Shown piece by piece: positions 11,218-21,679 of a stretch of 64,000 nt of DNA. Each line of letters begins with the position of its first letter. Position 1 is the first letter of the stretch. The notes beneath the pieces were generated by a model. The model did not search any database. It had not been told where the DNA came from and saw nothing but the letters and a program-made list of their open reading frames with translations. Origin of the DNA: Dehalococcoidia bacterium (GTDB lineage Bacteria; Chloroflexota; Dehalococcoidia; GIF9; AB-539-J10); assembly GCA_030610855.1 (NCBI GenBank), contig JAUWQY010000001.1:65628-129627 (forward strand). Reading direction: 5' to 3'. A program made the position numbers and the translations under genes.

Positions 11218-11505
11218 ATGCCTGTTATTGTTGATGACCGGACTTATTACAGAACAGCCGAGGTTTGTCGATTGGTCGGCATCAGCAGAAATACCCTCTT
11301 CAGGTGGTTAAGAAACGGGATGTTCTCCGATGTCGAGTATCGGGACTGGCGTGGTTGGCGGCTGTTCACCCTGGCGCAAATTGAGACGATTAGAATTCGG
11401 ACTAGCCAAGTTACTGCGACCATCGGAGAAGGTAGGAGGGTGGACACAGGAGGTCAGTCGTCACAGGATTTTGCGGTAACAGAGGAATCGAGCAAGAACG
11501 AGTAA
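11218..11505 (+). CDS. MerR/excisionase-type helix-turn-helix protein
   Basis: 95 aa; YYRTAEVCRLVGISRNTLFRWLRNGMF...YRDWRGWRLFTLAQI HTH and wing. Confidence 0.75.
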   Translation: MPVIVDDRTYYRTAEVCRLVGISRNTLFRWLRNGMFSDVEYRDWRGWRLFTLAQIETIRIRTSQVTATIGEGRRVDTGGQSSQDFAVTEESSKNE

Positions 11506-11520
11506 GAAACCGGATTGCAT

Positions 11521-13500
11521 ATGAAAACACATGAGTCATCTGTAAGGAGGAGAGTTTTCTTGGGTGCGGTAGCCCTGTCTGCGGTTGTTACCTTTATTTT
11601 CGGGATGGATGCACTCAGGGCAGAGTTGGTTGGGCTTCAGGTGATTGACCTTTCAGTGTCTGTGATTTCGCTTGGCATTTTATGGGCAGCGTATAGGAGA
11701 CCGCATTCGACGGTTCCTAACTGGGTCTTTGTAGGCGTCATGGCCTCATTTCTCATATATCTGTTCGCCAGCGGCGGGCATGGCGGCACGGGACTTCTGT
11801 TTATGCTTCTCATCCCACTGGCGGCTCCCCTTTTCTTGGGCTGGAAGCACGGGATGGCCGTTGCACTCATTTCTATGCTGGTCTGTGTGGGACTAGTCGT
11901 CATTGGGGCGAACATTTCCTCGCCTCTTCCGGGCATTCCAGAAAACACATTATTAGCCAGAGCAGGCGCAATATATGTTGTTTCGCTGATTCTCTCCGGT
12001 TTGTATGATTTCGCGACGCAGAGAGCATATAGAGAAGAGACTCGGGCAAAGGAAGCACTGCGGCAGTCAGAGGAGAGATACCGCACCATTCTTGATGAGA
12101 CGGGCGATGGCTACTTCGAGACTGACCTCGCCGGCAATCTGACTCTTGCTAATGATGCCCAGATTCGTCTCTTAGGCTGTTCCAGAGAAGAGACAATCGG
12201 GATGAATTATAGAGCCTTTACACCTGCAGAACAGGTGAAAGCTGTTTCCGAGGCTTACGATCGCATGTATAGGACCGGCGAGCCATTGATCGACTTCTCC
12301 GGCGATATCATGCGGGAAGATGGGAGCCGCGGATTTGCCGAAATCTCGGCTTTCCCGATAAGAAGCGATAAGGGTGAGATCACCGGCTTCCGGGGAGTCT
12401 GTCGCGACATCACCGAGCGCAAGAGGATGGAAGAAGCGTTAACGCAGGCAGCCGAGGAATGGAGGGAGACCTTCGATTCCATCAGCGATGCTGTTTCTAT
12501 TCATAGTACGGACTGCCGGCTTCTGCGGGTGAATAAGGCATTTGCTGACATGTTTCACACGGAGCGTGGCAAGATCGTCGACAAGTACTGCTACGAGATT
12601 ATGCATGGTCTCAACGAACCTGTCTCAGGCTGCCCGCACCTAGAAACGCTGAAGACCGGTAAGCCTGCTGGAGCAGAGTTCTTTGAGCCCCACCTGGGCA
12701 TGCATCTTGAGCTGACCACATCACCCATCGTCGATGATAAAGGTGCGATCACGGGCACTGTTCACATTGCCAGAGACATTACGGAGCACAAGCGACAGGA
12801 GGAGCATTTGATGATGGCTGACCGGCTGGCTTCCATCGGCGAACTGGCAGCCGGCACTGCCCACGAGCTTAACAACCCGCTTACGAGCGTTATCGGTTTT
12901 TCGCGGTTGCTCATGGAGAAGGATGTTTCCGATGATATCCGTGAGGATCTGGGGATTATCTGTAGCGAGGCGCAGCGCGCCACCGAGGTGATTAAGCAGC
13001 TTCTTCAATTCGCCCATAAGCACCCGCCCGTGGAGGAGCCGAACCAGATAAACAGCGTTATTGAGCATGTGCTGAGATTGCGCGCCTACGAGCAGAGGGC
13101 GCACAACATCGAAGTCCGGAGAGATCTTGCCCCTGCCCTGCCCGAGATTATGGTTGACTATTTCCAGATGCAGCAGGTCTTACTCAACATAATCATCAAC
13201 GCCGAACAATCTATGGTGGAGGCTAACGAGAGGGGGACCCTGACTATTGCTACCGGAAGACGAGATAGCACCGTCGTGATCTCAGTCACCGACGACGGCC
13301 TGGGTATCTCACAGGAACATCTGGCCCAAATATTCAACCCCTTCTTCACCACCAAGAAGGCAGGCAAGGGAACCGGGCTTGGTTTGAGCATCTGCCAAAG
13401 GATAGTGGCCGAGCACAGCGGCCAAATATATGCCAGGAGCCGGCCGGGCGAAGGAGCCACCTTTTTTGTCGAACTGCCCGTCAACGGTGCCCGACCATAG
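11521..13500 (+). CDS. membrane-anchored PAS-PAS sensor histidine kinase
   Basis: N-terminal TM helices, two PAS/PAC regions, AHELNNPLTSVIGF H-box, GTGLGLSICQRIV G-box. Confidence 0.92.
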   Translation: MKTHESSVRRRVFLGAVALSAVVTFIFGMDALRAELVGLQVIDLSVSVISLGILWAAYRRPHSTVPNWVFVGVMASFLIYLFASGGHGGTGLLFMLLIPLAAPLFLGWKHGMAVALISMLVCVGLVVIGANISSPLPGIPENTLLARAGAIYVVSLILSGLYDFATQRAYREETRAKEALRQSEERYRTILDETGDGYFETDLAGNLTLANDAQIRLLGCSREETIGMNYRAFTPAEQVKAVSEAYDRMYRTGEPLIDFSGDIMREDGSRGFAEISAFPIRSDKGEITGFRGVCRDITERKRMEEALTQAAEEWRETFDSISDAVSIHSTDCRLLRVNKAFADMFHTERGKIVDKYCYEIMHGLNEPVSGCPHLETLKTGKPAGAEFFEPHLGMHLELTTSPIVDDKGAITGTVHIARDITEHKRQEEHLMMADRLASIGELAAGTAHELNNPLTSVIGFSRLLMEKDVSDDIREDLGIICSEAQRATEVIKQLLQFAHKHPPVEEPNQINSVIEHVLRLRAYEQRAHNIEVRRDLAPALPEIMVDYFQMQQVLLNIIINAEQSMVEANERGTLTIATGRRDSTVVISVTDDGLGISQEHLAQIFNPFFTTKKAGKGTGLGLSICQRIVAEHSGQIYARSRPGEGATFFVELPVNGARP

Positions 13501-14594
13501 TGAGGTATGCCATGAAACAGACTGACGTCAACGAGAACAGCACTTCGCTGCGAGAGACATTGCTAACCGTCGATGATGAGCCAGGGATCAGGAAGCTCCT
13601 TCGCCGCAGATTATCACGAGAAGGCTACTGGTGCGAGGAAGCGGGTAGTGCTGAGCAAGCCCTGGACACCCTGGCAGCCACTCCGATATCTCTGGTCATC
13701 CTGGACATAAAGCTGCCCGGCAAGTCAGGAATCGAGCTGCTCCCGGAAATAAAGATGGACTACCCCGACACGGCGGTCGTCATGGTCACTGTTGTTTCTG
13801 AGATGAGTGCCGCCGTCCAGTGCCTGAGGCAGGGGGCTGATGACTACATCTGCAAGCCCTTTAACCTGGACGAAGTTTCCCTGAGCGTCCAGAGAGCTCT
13901 CGAGAGAAGAGATCTGCAGCTCAAGCTCAAGGGGTATCAGCACTACCTCGAGGAAAAGGTTGAGGAGCAGACGCTAGAGATTAGAAACGTGTCCCTTGGC
14001 GCCATTGAGTCGCTGGTATTCGCCCTCGAAGCTAAGGACAGGTATACTGGAGGACATTCCCGCCGGGTAGCTAACCTAGCGCTGGCATTAGGCAATGAAC
14101 TCGGTCTATCGACGGATGATATGGAGGACCTGCGATGGGGAAGTCTACTCCACGACATCGGGAAGATTGCGGTTGACCAGGATATCCAGAATAAGCCGGA
14201 CAGGTTGACAGACGAAGAGTACGAGCACATTATGAGCCATGCTCATGTCGGCGCCGGGATTGTTCGGCCGGTGGTCAATGATAGAGTGGTCAAGACGATC
14301 GAGCACCACCATGACCATTACGACGGCAGCGGGCTTCTTCATGCTTTAGCAGGCAATGATATACCGCTGGCAGCCAGGATCCTGGCTGTAGCGGATGCGT
14401 TTGATGCCATGACATCTGACCGGCCATATCGGCCGGCAATGTCCAGCAGGGAAGCTATGGATGAAATTCAGAGCTGTGCCGGCAACCAGTTCGACCCGGC
14501 TGTGGTTGCCGCACTACTTAGAACAACCGCAGCCGCAGTGGGTGCGACCAGGAGCGGGAATCTGCGAAGCCGTCCGGTTGATGGTCGTTGGTAG
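13500..14594 (+). CDS. response regulator with HD-GYP-type phosphodiesterase output domain
   Basis: 364 aa; N-terminal REC (VDDEPG, LDIKLPG), then HSRRVANLALALG...LLHDIGKIAV...HHDHYDGSG...RILAVADAFDAMTSDRPYR. Confidence 0.9.
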   Translation: MRYAMKQTDVNENSTSLRETLLTVDDEPGIRKLLRRRLSREGYWCEEAGSAEQALDTLAATPISLVILDIKLPGKSGIELLPEIKMDYPDTAVVMVTVVSEMSAAVQCLRQGADDYICKPFNLDEVSLSVQRALERRDLQLKLKGYQHYLEEKVEEQTLEIRNVSLGAIESLVFALEAKDRYTGGHSRRVANLALALGNELGLSTDDMEDLRWGSLLHDIGKIAVDQDIQNKPDRLTDEEYEHIMSHAHVGAGIVRPVVNDRVVKTIEHHHDHYDGSGLLHALAGNDIPLAARILAVADAFDAMTSDRPYRPAMSSREAMDEIQSCAGNQFDPAVVAALLRTTAAAVGATRSGNLRSRPVDGRW

Positions 14595-14616
14595 GAATAT
14601 GGAGGCTTGAATTCAC

Positions 14617-15030
14617 ATGGATGAAGACAACAGGAAGACGGTGCTTGTTGCGGACGACGAGCCAACGGTCAGGAAACTGGTATGTAGAATGCTGGATAAC
14701 GACTACAACGTAATCGAAGCACAGAATGGAAGAGAGGCGGTAAATCTGGCCTGCAGCCGCAGACCTGATATTGTCTTCATGGATATGATGATGCCGGACG
14801 TGGATGGACTCAGTGCTTGCTACGAGATTAAGGCAAACGAGAGTACCAGGGGAATCCCTGTGGTCATGCTCACGGCTATAAGCTATGCCCTTAATAAGAA
14901 GCTCAGCGAAGATGTCGCGGGTGCCGACGGGTACATAACTAAGCCGTTCACTCGCGAGTCCCTGCTGGAGGAAATGAGACGGCTGATTCCGTCAGGCGGC
15001 GATGATGCTGAATACATGCCTTACGAGTGA
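14617..15030 (+). CDS. single-domain response regulator, paralog of 10374..10748
   Basis: 137 aa, VADDEPTVRKLVCRMLDNDYNVIEAQNG...MDMMMPDVDG...GADGYITKPFT. Confidence 0.9.
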   Translation: MDEDNRKTVLVADDEPTVRKLVCRMLDNDYNVIEAQNGREAVNLACSRRPDIVFMDMMMPDVDGLSACYEIKANESTRGIPVVMLTAISYALNKKLSEDVAGADGYITKPFTRESLLEEMRRLIPSGGDDAEYMPYE

Positions 15031-15142
15031 TCGGTAACAGGAAGGGCCGGATATGTGGGATGATCGAAGTAATGCTCATTCATTGGGCCCTTCTGTGGTC
15101 GATGGTGAGGGACGGATAGTAGATGACGGTATTTGAGACATC

Positions 15143-16288
15143 ATGAAGCAAATGTCGAAAACGAGCGAGCTGATTGCTAAGCCGGAAGTGATGGCAGGTG
15201 AGATCAAGCAATCGAGGGAACTGTTCCGGATCCTGTTCCATCGCTCACCAATCGGCACCTACATTATTCAGAATGGACACTTCCGACTTGTCAATCGCCA
15301 GCTCGCCTATATTCTAGGCTATGAGGAAGATGAACTGATAGGAAGGCCCTCTCTAGGTTTCGTTCTTGCAGAGGATAGGGATGCTGTGCGGGAAAACGCT
15401 GTAAGGATGCTGGAGGGAGGATGCTCTCTAGGGTACGAATTCAGGATTGTTACTAAGCAGGCAAAGATCAAATGGGTGATGGAGACAGTTGCTCCCGTCC
15501 ACTACCAGAGGAAACGAGCGACTCTTGGGAGTCTCATAGATGTGACTGAGCGCAAGCAAGTGGAGGAGAGGTTGAAGCAAATCACAGGCGAGATGCAGCG
15601 TTCTAACACTGAGCTGGAGCAATTCGCTTACGTGATTTCGCACGATCTGCAAGAGCCGCTGCGTATGGTCTCGAGCTATACCCAACTACTGGCTAAGCGC
15701 TACGGCAATAAGCTGGACTCCGATGCAGATGAGTTTATCGCTTATGCCGTAGATGGTGCCAAGAGGATGCAAACATTGCTTCACGGTCTTCTAGACTATT
15801 CCCGTGTCGGCACTCGTGGGAAGCCTTTTAGCCTGGTCAACTGTGAACATATCGTTGAACAAGCGATGGCCAACCTTAAGATAGCGATCGAAGAAAGTGG
15901 GGCATCGGTGAGCTATGATGTCCTGCCTACGGTAATGGGTGATGAGGGGCAGCTGGTGCAGTTGTTTCAGAACCTCATCGGCAATGCCATTAAGTTTCGT
16001 CGGGAGGAACCACTGCAAGTCCACATTTGGGCTGGAAGAAGGAACAGTGTAGTGACCTTCTCCGTTAACGATAATGGCATCGGCATTAATCCTCAACATA
16101 GCCAGAGTATCTTCGAGATTTTCAGACGTTTGCATACCAGGGAGGAGTATCCGGGAACGGGTATGGGCCTGGCTATCTGCAAGAAGATTGTAGAGCGACA
16201 TGGCGGGCATATCTCGGTGCAATCACAGCCTGGACAAGGCTCAACATTCCACTTCAGTGTCGACATGGCTGGAGGTGAATCTGAATGA
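15143..16288 (+). CDS. PAS sensor histidine kinase
   Basis: 381 aa; PAS domain, YVISHDLQEPLRMVSSYTQLL H-box, GTGMGLAICKKIVERHGG. Confidence 0.92.
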   Translation: MKQMSKTSELIAKPEVMAGEIKQSRELFRILFHRSPIGTYIIQNGHFRLVNRQLAYILGYEEDELIGRPSLGFVLAEDRDAVRENAVRMLEGGCSLGYEFRIVTKQAKIKWVMETVAPVHYQRKRATLGSLIDVTERKQVEERLKQITGEMQRSNTELEQFAYVISHDLQEPLRMVSSYTQLLAKRYGNKLDSDADEFIAYAVDGAKRMQTLLHGLLDYSRVGTRGKPFSLVNCEHIVEQAMANLKIAIEESGASVSYDVLPTVMGDEGQLVQLFQNLIGNAIKFRREEPLQVHIWAGRRNSVVTFSVNDNGIGINPQHSQSIFEIFRRLHTREEYPGTGMGLAICKKIVERHGGHISVQSQPGQGSTFHFSVDMAGGESE

Positions 16289-16737
16289 ACAGTCAGATAG
16301 CCGAACGACCTATGGAGATTCTCCTCGTTGACGATAACCCGGGAGACGTGCGGCTTACAGCGGAAGCTCTCAGAGATGGCGAAGTAGAGAACAGACTACA
16401 TACTGCGAAGGATGGTATGGAGGCAATGGCTTTCCTGCGCAGAAAAGGAAGGTATATCGATGCACCCCGCCCCGACCTCATTCTGCTTGACCTGAACATG
16501 CCTCGAATGAACGGCCGGCAGGTATTAGCGGAAATCAAAGAAGACTCGACGCTAAAACACATCCCCGTAGTCATACTTACGGGCTCACGAGAAATGGACG
16601 ACATTGTCAAGACGTACGACCTGCATGCGAATTGCTATGTCACCAAGCCAATTGACTTCGAACAGTTCATCATGATGATGAAGTCCATCACCGACTTTTG
16701 GTTGAGCATCGTGAAACTTCCATCGGAGGAAAACTAG
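16285..16737 (+). CDS. Rcp1-type response regulator
   Basis: 150 aa; ILLVDDNPGDVRLTAEALRDG...LLDLNMPRMNGRQVLAEIK; overlaps upstream kinase by 4 bp. Confidence 0.9.
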   Translation: MNSQIAERPMEILLVDDNPGDVRLTAEALRDGEVENRLHTAKDGMEAMAFLRRKGRYIDAPRPDLILLDLNMPRMNGRQVLAEIKEDSTLKHIPVVILTGSREMDDIVKTYDLHANCYVTKPIDFEQFIMMMKSITDFWLSIVKLPSEEN

Positions 16738-17865
16738 TTGACCGATAAACCTATCAGTATCCTGTTAATCGAGGACAACCCTGGTGATAGGCGCCTGATC
16801 CGCGAGATGCTGGCTGAGGCTGGCAATGTCACTTTCGATGTGCAGTATGCTGATCGGCTACAAGCGGCAACGGAGTACTTAGATCAGAATGGAGTTGAAG
16901 TGATTCTTCTGGACCTCGGCCTTCCCGATAGCCAGGGGCTAGAAACACTGAGGAAGGTTTACGCGCAAGTATCAGACATGCCAATTGTGGTGCTAACCGG
17001 CCTCAATGATGAGATGGTCGGAGTCCAAGCGATCAACGAAGGAGCCCAGGATTATCTGATCAAGGGGCAAGTAGACACGCAATTGCTGAGGCGTACCATA
17101 CGCTATGCCATCGAGCGCAAGCAGGCGGAGGAAAGAGAAAGACGACTTCAGCTACAACTGAATCTCTCCAACCGCCTGGCTTCACTAGGACTGATGGTGG
17201 AAGGCATTGCTCACGAGATAAACAATCCTCTTGCCAGTGTCATCGGTTTTGCTCAAATGCTGGCGTATGAGGATATTCCTGAGAATGCCAGGGAAGACGT
17301 TAAGACGATCGAAGATAATGCCCAGCGAGTTGTCGACATTATGACGAACCTGCTTGCGTTTGCCAGGCAGCAGAAACTGGAGCGAACGTATATCAATGTT
17401 AACGACATGGTAATGGCTGCTCTGAAGATGCGAGCCAGTCCGCTAGAGGGTAGTAACATAACGATAACTACCCGGCTTGACCCGGCACTGCCTTCGACCA
17501 TGGCCGACGCCACTCTACTGCAACAAGCATTTCTTAACCTGGTCATCAACGCTGAAACAGCGATGAAATTAGCTCATGGCAAAGGCAACCTCCTGATCAT
17601 GACAGAGTTTATAAGTGACACCATTCAAGTAGCATTTAACGATGACGGTCCGGGGATCGCCGAAGTGAATTTGATTCATCTGTTTGATCCTTTCTTCAGC
17701 ACCCGTGGCGTCGGCCAGGGGAGGGGTCTTGGCTTAAGCGTCTGTTACGGGATTATTACCGACCATAATGGCCGGATCGATGTCAGAAGCGAGCTCGGCA
17801 AGGGATCTGTCTTTACCGTAGAACTACCTGTCGTCCCTGAAGAGAGCGGTGTAGAAGTAAGCTGA
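16738..17865 (+). CDS. hybrid receiver-histidine kinase
   Basis: 375 aa; N-terminal REC LLIEDNPGDRRLIREML, AHEINNPLASVIGFAQML H-box, GRGLGLSVCYGI; TTG start. Confidence 0.88.
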   Translation: MTDKPISILLIEDNPGDRRLIREMLAEAGNVTFDVQYADRLQAATEYLDQNGVEVILLDLGLPDSQGLETLRKVYAQVSDMPIVVLTGLNDEMVGVQAINEGAQDYLIKGQVDTQLLRRTIRYAIERKQAEERERRLQLQLNLSNRLASLGLMVEGIAHEINNPLASVIGFAQMLAYEDIPENAREDVKTIEDNAQRVVDIMTNLLAFARQQKLERTYINVNDMVMAALKMRASPLEGSNITITTRLDPALPSTMADATLLQQAFLNLVINAETAMKLAHGKGNLLIMTEFISDTIQVAFNDDGPGIAEVNLIHLFDPFFSTRGVGQGRGLGLSVCYGIITDHNGRIDVRSELGKGSVFTVELPVVPEESGVEVS

Positions 17866-18012
17866 CTTATTGCCGACGGCATCCTGAAGCTTTCCAACCG
17901 CTCTCGTAGGTGCCTGTATTCCCGTTACTGCGTCTTCAACTGTCACGTAACCCCGAACTGTAGCTTCAGCATCTTGAGCCGTAAACTGACTCACGGTGAT
18001 AATTGTCATGTT

Positions 18013-18598
18013 ATGGCAGGCAGCCCGGATGGCGATGTGGAGAAGCTAAGGCAAAGCCTCAATACCTTACCTCAACCGCAGGTGAGGCCTCCGCTTATAG
18101 TGGTCAGCGGCCTGCCAGGCACGGGCCAAGTCGTTTTTCTGCCGTAAGCTGGCTGAGAGACTGCCCTTTCTCATCTTAGCCAGTGATACCAATCGGAGAA
18201 TCCTTTTTCCCTCCCCCAGGTACGAAGACAGTGAGAACAGGCGCCTCTTTTCTGCCTGCCATGCTCTTATCGAGGAGCTACTGAGGAAGGGAATGCCCGT
18301 CATTTTTGATGCCACAAACGTGACGGAGCACCATCGGGAATACCTGTACCGTGCCGCGGCAAGAACGCGGGCCAGGCTCATCCTGGTCTCCGTTGAAGCT
18401 CCTGCCGAAGTGGTGCGGCAACGCCTTCTGGCCCGAGAAGAAGCAGGTGTGCCTCAGGATGACTCGGAAGCCGGTTGCGCAGTGTATAACGGAATGAGAC
18501 CTCAAAGAGAGAAGGTTTCCCGCAATCATTTCGTTGTTGACACCTCGCAGGATATTACTGCCGTAATCCATAAGGTCGTGCGGGCGACAAAGAGATAA
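18013..18598 (+). pseudogene. AAA/zeta-toxin-like P-loop kinase, frameshifted within Walker A
   Basis: MAGSPDGDVEKLRQSLNTLPQPQVRPPLIVVSGLPGTG in one frame, KSFFCRKLAERLPFLILASDTNRRILF...DATNVTEHHREYLYRAAARTRARLILVSVEAP in +1 frame; one extra C around 18126-18127 breaks GLPGTGKS. Confidence 0.8.
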
Positions 18599-18689
18599 GT
18601 GCCGCGTTTTCTTTGTTGACCTCTTCAATTCTTCATCCAGATAAAGTAAAATAGATGTTCTAAAATCGACATGTTCTAGGAGGCGGGTC

Positions 18690-20198
18690 TTGGAAATCAA
18701 AGTCATAACTGGAGATATAGCTCAGATCGAAGCCGATGCCATTGTGGTGAGTCTTTTTGAAGGGGTGGAAAAACCGGGTGGTGCTACTGCTGTCGTGGAC
18801 AGAGCTTTGGATGGAGTTATCAGTTCTCTCATTAGTCGACGCGAGCTTAAAGGCAAATTTGGAGAGGTCAGCATTGTCCATACGTTTGGGAAGCTACCCG
18901 GGAGGATGGTGGCTGTTGCCGGGCTGGGCAAGTCCCAGGACTTGAATGCGGATAGAATTCGTGGGGTAGCGGGGGAATTCTGCCGGGCATTGCGAAAACT
19001 GAATTGCCGTAAGATAGCTACAATACTCCATGGTGCTGGCGCAGGTGGTATTGAGCCTGTGGCCTCGGCTGAAGCAATAGCTGAGGGCGCTCTTCTCGGG
19101 CTCTATAGCTTCACCAAATATAAGAAGCCTGAATATGAAGATGTCAAAGAAATGCTCATAGTGGTGAAGGAGGAAGAGAGAGCCCCGAGCCTGGAGCGGG
19201 CCGTTGAGAAGGCAAGGGTAGTGGCTGAAGCTGCCAGCCTGGCTCGGACGATGGTTGATGAACCGGCTAACTATATGACACCGACCCGTATGGCTGAAGC
19301 AGCCAGGGAAATAGCCGGCAAATATGATTTGGAGTTCAAAGTCTTTGACAGAGAGGACATGGAGGCGATGGGCATGGGAGCGCTCCTGGGGGTGGCAAGA
19401 GGAAGTAACGAGCCGCCCAAACTAATGACTCTCAGCTATAGAGGAGACGGACGGTGTCAAGAAGCTCTTGGCTTCTTGGGCAAAGGCATAACCTTTGATT
19501 CTGGAGGAATCTCAATTAAGCCCTCGGAGGGGATGGGTGAGATGAAGGGTGACATGGCCGGTGCTGCTGCCGTTGTGACAGCGCTTGGTGCCATTGCTCA
19601 GCTGAAACCGCAGATTAATGTCACCGCCATAATTCCGGCAACCGAGAATCTGCCGAGCGGCACGGCCCTTAAACCGGGGGATATACTGAAGGCCATGAAC
19701 GGCAAGACCATAGAAGTGATAAGCACCGATGCCGAAGGAAGGCTTATCCTGGCTGATGCCCTGTGCTACGCTCAGAAGCTGGGGCTATCTCCCCTGATAG
19801 ATTTGGCCACTTTGACCGGAGCTTGCCGCATTGCTCTGGGCACCTTATATGGCGGCCTCTTCAGCAACAACCGGGACCTGGCGGAGAAGGTCCTCAAAGC
19901 TGGGGAAAGAGCTGGAGAGAGGATGTGGCAGATGCCCATGCCTGCAGAGTACAAGGAGCTAATCAAAAGCGAAATCGCCGATATTAAGAATAGCGGCAAC
20001 AGGCTTGGCGGGGCTATTACAGCCGCCCTCTTCCTGGCTGAATTTGCCGGTGATACCCCCTGGGTTCATGTCGATATAGCCGGCCCCGCTTCCTCGACCA
20101 AAGAGAGCGGCTATCTGGTAAAAGGAGCTACCGGATTCGGCGTAAGAACTCTGGTCGAATTCGCTTTGAGCGAAGCGGAGAGAGGGGAGACCAAATGA
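18690..20198 (+). CDS. pepA: leucyl aminopeptidase (M17)
   Basis: 502 aa; LGKGITFDSGGISIKPSEGM, NTDAEGRL-like STDAEGRLILADAL; TTG start. Confidence 0.96.
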   Translation: MEIKVITGDIAQIEADAIVVSLFEGVEKPGGATAVVDRALDGVISSLISRRELKGKFGEVSIVHTFGKLPGRMVAVAGLGKSQDLNADRIRGVAGEFCRALRKLNCRKIATILHGAGAGGIEPVASAEAIAEGALLGLYSFTKYKKPEYEDVKEMLIVVKEEERAPSLERAVEKARVVAEAASLARTMVDEPANYMTPTRMAEAAREIAGKYDLEFKVFDREDMEAMGMGALLGVARGSNEPPKLMTLSYRGDGRCQEALGFLGKGITFDSGGISIKPSEGMGEMKGDMAGAAAVVTALGAIAQLKPQINVTAIIPATENLPSGTALKPGDILKAMNGKTIEVISTDAEGRLILADALCYAQKLGLSPLIDLATLTGACRIALGTLYGGLFSNNRDLAEKVLKAGERAGERMWQMPMPAEYKELIKSEIADIKNSGNRLGGAITAALFLAEFAGDTPWVHVDIAGPASSTKESGYLVKGATGFGVRTLVEFALSEAERGETK

Positions 20199-20860
20199 GG
20201 ATACGATGGTTGGGACATGCTTGCTTTCTGATTACCTCCAGTGATGGCGTGAGAGTGATTACCGACCCTTACGTTGTGGGTGGAGGGATTAAGTATTCTC
20301 CCGTTAGGGAAACTGCTGATGTCGTGGCGGTGAGCCATGACCATAGTGACCACAGTAACGTTTCCGCAGTACAGGGGAAGCCGGAAGTGGTTAAGGGCGG
20401 CGGTACAAGGACGGCCAGAGGCGTTGAGTTCAGGGGCATCGCCACTCAGCATGATGCCTCTCAGGGCCAACAAAGAGGAGCTAACACCGTCTTCTGTTTC
20501 ACCATAGACGACGTAAGGCTGTGTCACCTGGGTGACCTGGGACACGTGCTCACACCGGGGCAGATCGATGAAATCGGTGTCGTGGATATTCTGCTTGTTC
20601 CTGTAGGAGGCTTCTATACGATCGATGCACCTGGAGCCAGCCAGGTTTGCGGTCAACTGAAGCCGAGAATCATCATCCCAATGCATTTCAAGACGCCCGG
20701 GTGTGCCTTTCCCATAGCAGATGTCGAGGATTTCCTAAAGGAGAAAAAAGGTGTGCGCAGGGTAGGGGGCAGTGAAGTGGAGTTCGAGCGAGCAAAGCTT
20801 CCTGCTGCGACCGAAATCGTGCTCTTGCAGCCGGCTTTGTCCCCACTAGATCGGGATTGA
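20195..20860 (+). CDS. UPF0173-type metal-dependent hydrolase (metallo-beta-lactamase fold)
   Basis: 221 aa; WLGHACFLI, SHDHSDHSN, HLGDLGH; overlaps pepA stop. Confidence 0.88.
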   Translation: MRIRWLGHACFLITSSDGVRVITDPYVVGGGIKYSPVRETADVVAVSHDHSDHSNVSAVQGKPEVVKGGGTRTARGVEFRGIATQHDASQGQQRGANTVFCFTIDDVRLCHLGDLGHVLTPGQIDEIGVVDILLVPVGGFYTIDAPGASQVCGQLKPRIIIPMHFKTPGCAFPIADVEDFLKEKKGVRRVGGSEVEFERAKLPAATEIVLLQPALSPLDRD

Positions 20861-20883
20861 AATCGGGCACTGATATGTAATCA

Positions 20884-21633
20884 ATGATTGTCAAAGATTC
20901 CGAGTTTGCGTTTACTCCTCCCCCGCAGCTTTCGTGGGCAAGACGAGTTTTGATCAAACCTTGCGCCGGTTATCCGCTGCCATACCCTGCGACGACAAGT
21001 CCTGAACTGTTGAATAACATCATCAAAGGCATCAGGGAGATTAGCAATGCAGATATCCTCATTGCTGATGGGACTCCTAGCGGTGAATCGATCTATCCCA
21101 TCTATAGAGCTCTGGGCTATGACTTCCACCATGTCCTCATGCTGGATATCAGGGATTCCATTTTCATAGAGGTGGAGAATCCGTTGCCCCAATCCCATGC
21201 GGTGGATAGTTTCTGGGTACCCAACGTGGTGTTGCGTAGCGACTTCTTGATCAGCGTTAGCCCGTTCAAGGTTTGCGGCAATTCCGCCCGTTTCAGTGTG
21301 GCCAATCTCTTGAGTCTGTTGCCGGTGAGTAAATACCAGAGGGGCGAATCGAGTGGTTGGGGGACTCTCTTTGAACTGGGCATCGAGGGAGTCCTTGCCG
21401 ACCTCTACTTCACCCTGCCTTTTGATGTGGGCATCATCGAAGCCCGTCAGAAGTTGTTCTACTCTGATGATAGCGATCCCACGAAAGGGGAGGCGGAGGA
21501 TTACGGAAAAGTCCTCGTCGGTGAACCTCATGAAATCGATCTTGAGGCTTCTCAGATAACAGGCATTGACTCCGAGCATCTAAGACTGATTATCGAGGGA
21601 AGGGTTCAGCTCGAGGACCAGATGGGTTCCTGA
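20884..21633 (+). CDS. DUF362-like protein
   Basis: 249 aa; RRVLIKPCAGYP...ADILIADGTPSGES..., internal layout consistent with DUF362 family. Confidence 0.55.
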   Translation: MIVKDSEFAFTPPPQLSWARRVLIKPCAGYPLPYPATTSPELLNNIIKGIREISNADILIADGTPSGESIYPIYRALGYDFHHVLMLDIRDSIFIEVENPLPQSHAVDSFWVPNVVLRSDFLISVSPFKVCGNSARFSVANLLSLLPVSKYQRGESSGWGTLFELGIEGVLADLYFTLPFDVGIIEARQKLFYSDDSDPTKGEAEDYGKVLVGEPHEIDLEASQITGIDSEHLRLIIEGRVQLEDQMGS

Positions 21634-21679
21634 CTGACTTGACTCCTGATAGCCAGACCCTGAGTGAATCGCGGGCGTT

